A stretch of DNA of 9,333 nucleotides, from contig DBGA01000070.1 of NCBI GenBank assembly GCA_002295325.1, positions 80,086-89,418 of the forward strand, given 5' to 3'. Within the stretch, counting starts at the first letter, position 1, and the number at the start of each line of letters is the position of its first letter. The translations under genes and the position numbers were made by a program. This document shows, one piece after another, positions 5,264-9,333 of the stretch. Source of the DNA: Ruminococcaceae bacterium UBA866 (GTDB taxonomy: Bacteria; Bacillota; Clostridia; Oscillospirales; Ruminococcaceae). The notes under the pieces were generated by a model. The model did no database searches and was not told the DNA's origin. It worked only from the letters and a program-made list of their open reading frames with translations.

Positions 5264-6955
5264 ATGAGCATTATTAGGCTAAAGGCAGTAGATTGTCAAA
5301 ATTGCTATAAATGCATTCGTGAATGCCCACTAAAGGCAATTGAATTTAAGGATGGAAAAACTAAGATTATCGAGAATGAATGCGTACTATGTGGAGTTTG
5401 CATGGAAGCCTGCCCACAAGGTGCAAAATATTTTCGTAGAAATACTGATACTGCCAAAGCTCTTATTGCATCAGGAAAACCTGTTTGCATTTCAATAGCA
5501 CCGTCATATGTTGGCTGGTATAATTCAAACGACTTCGCAAAACTAAGCAGTGCAATTAAAAAGCTTGGGTTTGCCCGTGTAGAGGAAACCGCAATTGGCG
5601 CTGCAAGTGTTTCGCACGAATATGCACATCTTATGCAAATTGGGCAGATGAAGGGCATCATTGCAACTGCTTGTTCATCAGTAGTTATGCTTATTGAACG
5701 CCATTTCCCAAGCCTAGTTAAAAACCTTGCGCCAGTTTCTTCCCCTATGATGGCACACGCAAGGCTTATGCGTGAGGCATATGGCGATATTAAGGTGGTG
5801 TTTGTTGGCCCGTGTTTATCGAAGATGTATGAGGCTGAAGATCCTCTTGCAGGTGGTTTGGTCAATGCAGTTATCACATTTGAGGATTTGGACAATTGGC
5901 TTGAAGAAGAAAATATTGTAATAGAAGAAACTGATATTGACGCAGTTGGAATTGTTGAGCCTATATCAAGAATTTATCCAAGGCAGTCAGGAATTATTAA
6001 GACAATTGGCGAGGATAATTTTAATGGATACACTCCAATCTCTGTTGATGGAATTGACCGTTGTATCGAATTTTTTACCCAAATGCAAAATGCCCCAAAC
6101 CAGAATATATTTGTGGAAGCAAATATCTGTGCAGGAAGCTGCATTGGTGGTCCTATTATGAGAATGCACCATAAAAGTATCATTACTTCGACCACTCGCT
6201 TGCAGAGTACAAAAGACAGCATTGATGATATCCCGGCAGAATCTGCATCACTTGAATTTCCACATCCACGAGTATTTGCCAACCGTTCGGTTGAGTCCAA
6301 AATGCCTACGGAAGAGCAAATACAGGATATTTTGGCTAAAATTGGGAAAACGGTTAAGGAACAGGAACTTAACTGTGGTTCTTGTGGATATGCTACCTGT
6401 CGCACAAAGGCGATTGCAGTGTTTAATGGAAAAGCTGATGTTACAATGTGTTTGCCATTTTTGCGTGAAAAGGCAGAGAATATGTCCTCAATGGTAATAG
6501 AAAATTCGCCAAATGGAATTGTTACCTTTGATGAAAATATGCTTGTAACTGATATAAATCCAAAGGCTGAGGAACTTTTTGGTGTTGAAAGTAAGACCAT
6601 AATTGGTGAGCTAATTCCTGCGCTTTATGGTGAAACTGCATTTGATGAGGCTTTTCAAACTCGTAAACCAGTGGAAAAGAAATGTAGCGGATATAGCGAC
6701 GATATAAAAATTGAGCTTACAACTATTTATCTAAAGAAAAATCATATGTATATTGCCTTTGCAAAGGATATTTCAAACGAAGAGCACAACAAGAAAGAGC
6801 TTGAAGAAATACGGTTAAGTACGGTTGAGGTAGCACAAAATGTAATTGACAAGCAAATGAGGGTAGCTCAGGAAATTGCAAGCCTTTTGGGCGAAACTAC
6901 TGCGGAAACAAAGGTTGCATTAACTAAGTTGAAAAAATCAATTAAAGAAATTTAA
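5264..6955 (+). CDS. hydS: Sensory-type [FeFe] hydrogenase with 2x[4Fe-4S] ferredoxin, Fe-S and PAS domains (group C, HydS-like)
   Basis: 563-residue cytoplasmic protein. Domains in order: 2[4Fe-4S] ferredoxin (Cys11, 14, 17, 21 and Cys40, 43, 46, 50); H-cluster domain about 72-320; four-cysteine Fe-S domain (Cys371, 374, 379, 396); PAS domain about 405-505; charged helical tail, probably coiled coil, 505-563. The H-cluster ligands are all present: Cys137 (TACSS), Cys184 (GPCLSK, followed by Glu190) and Cys289/Cys293 (EANICAGSC). The residue before the first ligand, Cys in catalytic hydrogenases and part of the proton path, is Ala136. This and the PAS domain are hallmarks of the putative H2-sensing group C enzymes, such as Thermotoga maritima HydS, which has low activity. 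The PAS domain is not fused to a kinase; output likely passes through the tail to the adjacent phosphatase. The start follows a G-rich ribosome site (AAGGGTGGGG) inside the end of the upstream gene, so translation is probably coupled. HydEFG maturases must be encoded elsewhere. The sensory role is inferred. Confidence 0.9.
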   Translation: MSIIRLKAVDCQNCYKCIRECPLKAIEFKDGKTKIIENECVLCGVCMEACPQGAKYFRRNTDTAKALIASGKPVCISIAPSYVGWYNSNDFAKLSSAIKKLGFARVEETAIGAASVSHEYAHLMQIGQMKGIIATACSSVVMLIERHFPSLVKNLAPVSSPMMAHARLMREAYGDIKVVFVGPCLSKMYEAEDPLAGGLVNAVITFEDLDNWLEEENIVIEETDIDAVGIVEPISRIYPRQSGIIKTIGEDNFNGYTPISVDGIDRCIEFFTQMQNAPNQNIFVEANICAGSCIGGPIMRMHHKSIITSTTRLQSTKDSIDDIPAESASLEFPHPRVFANRSVESKMPTEEQIQDILAKIGKTVKEQELNCGSCGYATCRTKAIAVFNGKADVTMCLPFLREKAENMSSMVIENSPNGIVTFDENMLVTDINPKAEELFGVESKTIIGELIPALYGETAFDEAFQTRKPVEKKCSGYSDDIKIELTTIYLKKNHMYIAFAKDISNEEHNKKELEEIRLSTVEVAQNVIDKQMRVAQEIASLLGETTAETKVALTKLKKSIKEI

Positions 6956-6995
6956 AAGAGATAGGGATACCGATACAGAAAGGAGATATTGTGTT

Positions 6996-8168
6996 ATGAA
7001 AAAACTTTTTGTAGATGAAGCCCATGAGAGCCTTTTTCACTATGGCGAGGAGCTTTGTGGGGATAGAGTTGAAATTGTTCGTGGAAAAGATTTTTTTCTT
7101 GCAGTTTTGGCGGATGGTTTAGGGAGTGGAGTTAAGGCAAATATTCTAGCAACCCTCACCAGTAAGATTATTGCAACTATGCTCTCAAATGGGGCAACCC
7201 TTACCGAAGCGGTGGAAACAATTGCGAGCACACTACCTGTTTGTTCAGAGCGTGGAATTGCATATTCTACATTTACAATCGTGAAGATAGATTTAACAGG
7301 AATGGTTTACCTTGCAGAGTTTGACAATCCTTCGACCGTTCTTTTTAGGGGAACTGTCTTGACAAGCATTGAGCGTGAAAAACTAACTATTGATGGCAAG
7401 ACTGTGTATACAAGTGACTTTCAATCGCAACCTAATGATATGATAATCTCATTCTCTGATGGAGTTGTTCATGCAGGAGTGGGAAGATTGCTTGATTTGG
7501 GTTGGCAGTATAATAACATAGTAGACTACATAGCCGAGAATATAACCAAAGACAGCTCGCCACGTGCCCTAGGAAGAAAGCTTTTGGGCAGTGTCAACAC
7601 ATTGTATATGGATAAACCGGGTGATGACTCAACGGTATGTGTAATGAAAATAAAGAAATCAACACCACTTACGGTTATGGTTGGTCCGCCATTAGACAAG
7701 GAAAAGGATAAAATGGTTGTAGACAAGTTGATGTATTCTGATGGAATTAAAGTGGTGTGCGGAGGTACAACTTCACAAATCGTGTCAAGAACAACTGGCA
7801 GAGAGCTTGAAGTTATGATTGATTATGAAAACCCAGCAGTGCCTCCTACTGCAAAAATTCAAGGAATTGACTTAGTGACTGAAGGAGTTTTGACAATTGG
7901 AAAGGCACTTGAATATATAAAACTATATACTGCTGATGACAATCAAAAAAACGAATTTTTGCTAAATAAAAAAGATGGTGCAACACAAATGACAAAATTA
8001 CTTTTGGAGGAGTGTACCGAAATACGGTTTTTAGTTGGACAAGCATTAAACCCTGCCCACCAAAATCCAGGAATGCCTGTATCATTAGGGTTAAAGCTGA
8101 ATTTAATAAAAGAACTTTCGAAAGAGCTTGTAAAAACAGGAAAAAAAGTCTCAATGGAGTTTTTTTAA
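6996..8168 (+). CDS. SpoIIE/PP2C-like serine/threonine protein phosphatase with unassigned C-terminal domain
   Basis: 390-residue soluble protein. Residues 1-220 form a PPM-type phosphatase of the SpoIIE branch, which dephosphorylates Ser/Thr, often on anti-sigma-factor antagonists, using two Mn2+ or Mg2+ ions. Metal-ligand motifs are visible in order: GDR with Asp23, LADGLGSG with Asp40-Gly41, FSDGVVHAG with Asp155-Gly156, and PGDDSTV with Asp210/Asp211. The enzyme therefore looks active. Residues about 225-390 make a further domain starting PLTVMVGPP with a GGTTSQIVSR turn; I cannot assign it to a named family. There is no transmembrane segment, no PAS and no HAMP domain of its own. The gene lies 40 bases after the hydrogenase gene with its own AAAGGAG site at 6979-6985. 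The pairing of group C [FeFe] hydrogenase with this phosphatase type recurs in Firmicutes, suggesting that it is the output of an H2 or redox sensor. Its phosphoprotein target is unknown. Confidence 0.88.
   Translation: MKKLFVDEAHESLFHYGEELCGDRVEIVRGKDFFLAVLADGLGSGVKANILATLTSKIIATMLSNGATLTEAVETIASTLPVCSERGIAYSTFTIVKIDLTGMVYLAEFDNPSTVLFRGTVLTSIEREKLTIDGKTVYTSDFQSQPNDMIISFSDGVVHAGVGRLLDLGWQYNNIVDYIAENITKDSSPRALGRKLLGSVNTLYMDKPGDDSTVCVMKIKKSTPLTVMVGPPLDKEKDKMVVDKLMYSDGIKVVCGGTTSQIVSRTTGRELEVMIDYENPAVPPTAKIQGIDLVTEGVLTIGKALEYIKLYTADDNQKNEFLLNKKDGATQMTKLLLEECTEIRFLVGQALNPAHQNPGMPVSLGLKLNLIKELSKELVKTGKKVSMEFF
8141..8167 (+). terminator. Weak possible terminator at the end of the phosphatase gene
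   Basis: A run of seven A (8141-8147), CTC-AATG-GAG and a run of seven T (8160-8166) could pair into a short imperfect hairpin ending in a U-tract, overlapping the last codons. The G+C core is only three pairs, so termination would be weak. No better terminator exists before coaX. Confidence 0.25.
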
Positions 8169-8184
8169 ATAGATTAATTCGTAC

Positions 8185-8213
8185 TTGACCGAGAAAACTA
8201 ATAGTATTATAAT
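8185..8213 (+). promoter_or_regulatory. Promoter of coaX (sigma-A type, near consensus)
   Basis: TTGACC (8185-8190), a 17-bp spacer and TATAAT (8208-8213) give the best promoter in the window, with predicted start near 8220 and a leader of about 75 bases. It makes coaX a separate unit from the hydrogenase operon. Confidence 0.75.
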
Positions 8214-8293
8214 AATCTTAAGCAAATATCTTTTATAATATAATAGTAATACAAAAACGCAAGACACCAAGCCATCAGAAGGAGGCGAACATT

Positions 8294-9070
8294 ATGGTGC
8301 TTACAGTTGATGTCGGCAATACTAATATTGTTCTAGGGGGTTTTGAAAACGATGAGTTAATCTTCGTTTCAAGGGTTCAAACGAACAAAAATAAAATGTC
8401 TGACGAATACGCAATTGAATTAGATGCGATAATTCGATTTTATAAATGTACTCCCGAAATGTTTGATGGAGCAATTATATCCTGTGTTGTTCCACCACTG
8501 ATTTCTATGCTTAAAGAAGCAATATCAAGTCTTTTAAACTGTAAAGTTATGACAGTATCTCCTGGTACAAAAACAGGACTAAATATCAAGATTGACAACC
8601 CTGCAATTTTAGGTGCAGATTTGGTTTGTGGTGCAGTTTCTGCTTTAGGCAGATATTCTTTACCATGTATCGTAATTGATTTAGGTACAGCAACAAAATT
8701 TTCTGTTTTAGATAAAGAGGGCAGCTTTTTAGGTGTATCAATTATGCCGGGCGTAAATATCTCACTTGAGGCATTGTCTGCAAGGAGTGCTCAACTTCCT
8801 CATATTGACTTTGGGGAAAGTGTAACTCTGATTGGAAAAAATTCACCAGATTCTATGCGTTCTGGTATCATTTTTGGAACTGCAAGTATGATTGACGGTA
8901 TGATTGAGCGTATCAATGAAGAGCTAGGATTAAAGGCAACTGTTGTTGCAACGGGTGGAGTTGCTTCAAGTATTATCCCATATTGCAAAAGTGAAATTAT
9001 TATTGATGAAAATATTGTTCTTTACGGTGTAAAAGAAATTTACAATAAAAACACAAAAAATAGGACATAA
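8294..9070 (+). CDS. coaX: Type III pantothenate kinase
   Basis: Catalyses ATP-dependent phosphorylation of pantothenate to 4'-phosphopantothenate, the first committed step of coenzyme A synthesis, in the cytoplasm. The type III enzyme belongs to the ASKHA (acetate/sugar kinase-Hsp70-actin) fold and is not feedback-inhibited by CoA as type I is. The 258 residues are the normal length. Visible motifs: the phosphate-binding loop DVGNTN with Asp6; the pantothenate region GADL (107-110) with Asp109, the probable catalytic base; the second phosphate motif DLGTATKF (129-136); MPGV at 151-154; and a C-terminal ATGG motif. The start is fixed by AAGGAGG at 8279-8285, eight bases before the ATG. The following gene encodes an ECF vitamin transporter subunit, so the pair probably takes up pantothenate and traps it by phosphorylation. 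Nothing in the sequence looks unusual. Confidence 0.95.
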   Translation: MVLTVDVGNTNIVLGGFENDELIFVSRVQTNKNKMSDEYAIELDAIIRFYKCTPEMFDGAIISCVVPPLISMLKEAISSLLNCKVMTVSPGTKTGLNIKIDNPAILGADLVCGAVSALGRYSLPCIVIDLGTATKFSVLDKEGSFLGVSIMPGVNISLEALSARSAQLPHIDFGESVTLIGKNSPDSMRSGIIFGTASMIDGMIERINEELGLKATVVATGGVASSIIPYCKSEIIIDENIVLYGVKEIYNKNTKNRT

Positions 9071-9098
9071 TAATATTAAGCAGAGATGCTTTATATAG

Positions 9099-9131
9099 CA
9101 ATTTTATTGATAGTATATATAAATAAAATTG
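9099..9131. repeat. AT-rich 10-bp inverted repeat between coaX and the ECF gene
   Basis: CAATTTTATT (9099-9108) and AATAAAATTG (9122-9131) are perfect complements separated by 13 bases. A possible promoter (TTGATA 9107-9112, 17 bp, TGTATT 9130-9135) overlaps it, so it could be an operator. Two smaller dyads follow: ATGCA-T-TGCAT at 9140-9150 and TCTTCT-TATAT-AGAAGA at 9150-9166, the latter nine bases before the Shine-Dalgarno AAGGAGG (9175-9181). The AT content makes chance dyads common here. Confidence 0.45.
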
Positions 9132-9135
9132 TATT
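9107..9135 (+). promoter_or_regulatory. Possible promoter of the ECF S-component gene
   Basis: TTGATA (9107-9112), a 17-bp spacer and TGTATT (9130-9135) are four of six matches each. No terminator separates coaX from this gene, so co-transcription is equally possible. Confidence 0.3.
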
Positions 9136-9186
9136 AAACATGCATTGCATCTTCTTATATAGAAGAGCGATAGCAAGGAGGAAATT

Positions 9187-9333
9187 ATGTTAAACAGCAA
9201 AAAATTGGACACACGGAAACTAACACAGCTATCAATTTTGGTAGCAATCGAGGTAATTGTTGCGTTTGTGCCAATCCTCGGTTCCATTCCACTAGGCCCG
9301 ATTGTAGCGACAACAGCACATATTCCAGTTATT
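9187..9333 (+). CDS. ECF transporter S component, probably pantothenate-specific (PanT-like), 3' end beyond window
   Basis: Substrate-binding membrane subunit (S component) of an energy-coupling factor vitamin importer. Only the first 49 residues are in the window. A short basic N-terminus (MLNSKKLDTRKLTQ) is followed by a hydrophobic helix at about 15-31 (LSILVAIEVIVAFVPIL). Then comes GSIPLGPIVATTAHIPVI, which is the conserved start of the ECF S-component family that includes pantothenate transporters. The start codon follows AAGGAGG at 9175-9181 with a five-base gap. It lies 116 bases after coaX, and this adjacency favours pantothenate as the substrate, though the visible part cannot prove specificity. 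The general energising module (EcfA, EcfA', EcfT) is not in the window, as expected for group II ECF systems. Confidence 0.82.
   Translation, partial: MLNSKKLDTRKLTQLSILVAIEVIVAFVPILGSIPLGPIVATTAHIPVI

Noticed and set aside
5305..5895. 196-codon open frame on the minus strand inside the hydrogenase gene
   Set aside because: It is antisense to the ferredoxin and H-cluster coding sequence, whose cysteine motifs prove the plus frame. It has no ribosome site or recognisable motif. The same applies to the other antisense frames at 5974-6600, 7846-8154 and 8800-8988.
5264..6955. Catalytic, energy-conserving or bifurcating [FeFe] hydrogenase
   Set aside because: The proton-relay Cys is Ala, a PAS domain and coiled coil are fused, and no NADH/FMN-binding NuoF-like subunit is encoded beside it.
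9078..9091. Terminator AAGCA-GAGA-TGCTT after coaX
   Set aside because: The stem has five base pairs with two G-C pairs and is followed by TATATAGC, so it is too weak; coaX and the ECF gene are left as possibly co-transcribed.

Overview
The window is AT-rich and gene-dense, with strong AGGAGG-type ribosome binding sites and short intergenic gaps. Together with a YkpA/YbiT-type ABC-F protein, a Clostridia-type RarA, an RlmA(II)-like methyltransferase, type III pantothenate kinase, an ECF vitamin transporter component and a PAS-containing [FeFe] hydrogenase, this points to a strictly anaerobic, H2-metabolising member of the Clostridia (Firmicutes), probably gut or fermentative. Species cannot be read from the sequence. 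No rRNA, tRNA, CRISPR array, insertion sequence or phage gene is visible.

Layout: (1) 1-677, 3' part of a serine esterase gene cut by the window edge. (2) 678-814, an intergenic stretch with three dyads, including two tandem copies of the palindrome TGGACGTCCA and a hairpin abutting the next ribosome binding site. (3) 815-2089, rarA, ending at a strong bidirectional terminator shared with the convergent ABC-F gene. (4) 2148-3752 (minus), ykpA-like ABC-F ATPase whose second nucleotide-binding domain looks catalytically broken. (5) 3753-4067, a divergent control region with two overlapping promoters reading away from each other and a candidate short leader ORF in front of each gene. (6) 4068-4904, rlmA-type 23S rRNA guanine methyltransferase. 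(7) 4995-8168, a three-gene operon: thioredoxin-like [2Fe-2S] ferredoxin, sensory-type [FeFe] hydrogenase with ferredoxin, Fe-S and PAS domains, and a SpoIIE/PPM-type phosphatase with an unassigned C-terminal domain. (8) 8294-9333, coaX and the start of an ECF transporter S-component gene, a likely pantothenate salvage pair.

The most interesting part is the hydrogenase operon. The hydrogenase keeps all four H-cluster cysteine ligands but has Ala where the proton-relay Cys of catalytic enzymes sits, carries a PAS domain and coiled coil, and is next to a PP2C-like phosphatase. This is the architecture of the putative H2-sensing (group C, phosphatase-linked) hydrogenases. Just downstream of the predicted -10 box, at the predicted transcription start, lies TTGTTAAATAAATAACAA, which matches the 18-bp Rex operator consensus (TTGTTAA-N4-TTAACAA) at 13 of 14 defined positions. 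This suggests that the H2 sensor is itself under NADH/NAD+ redox control. The second point of interest is the divergent ABC-F/rlmA control region: both genes act on the ribosome and both may be controlled through leader peptides.
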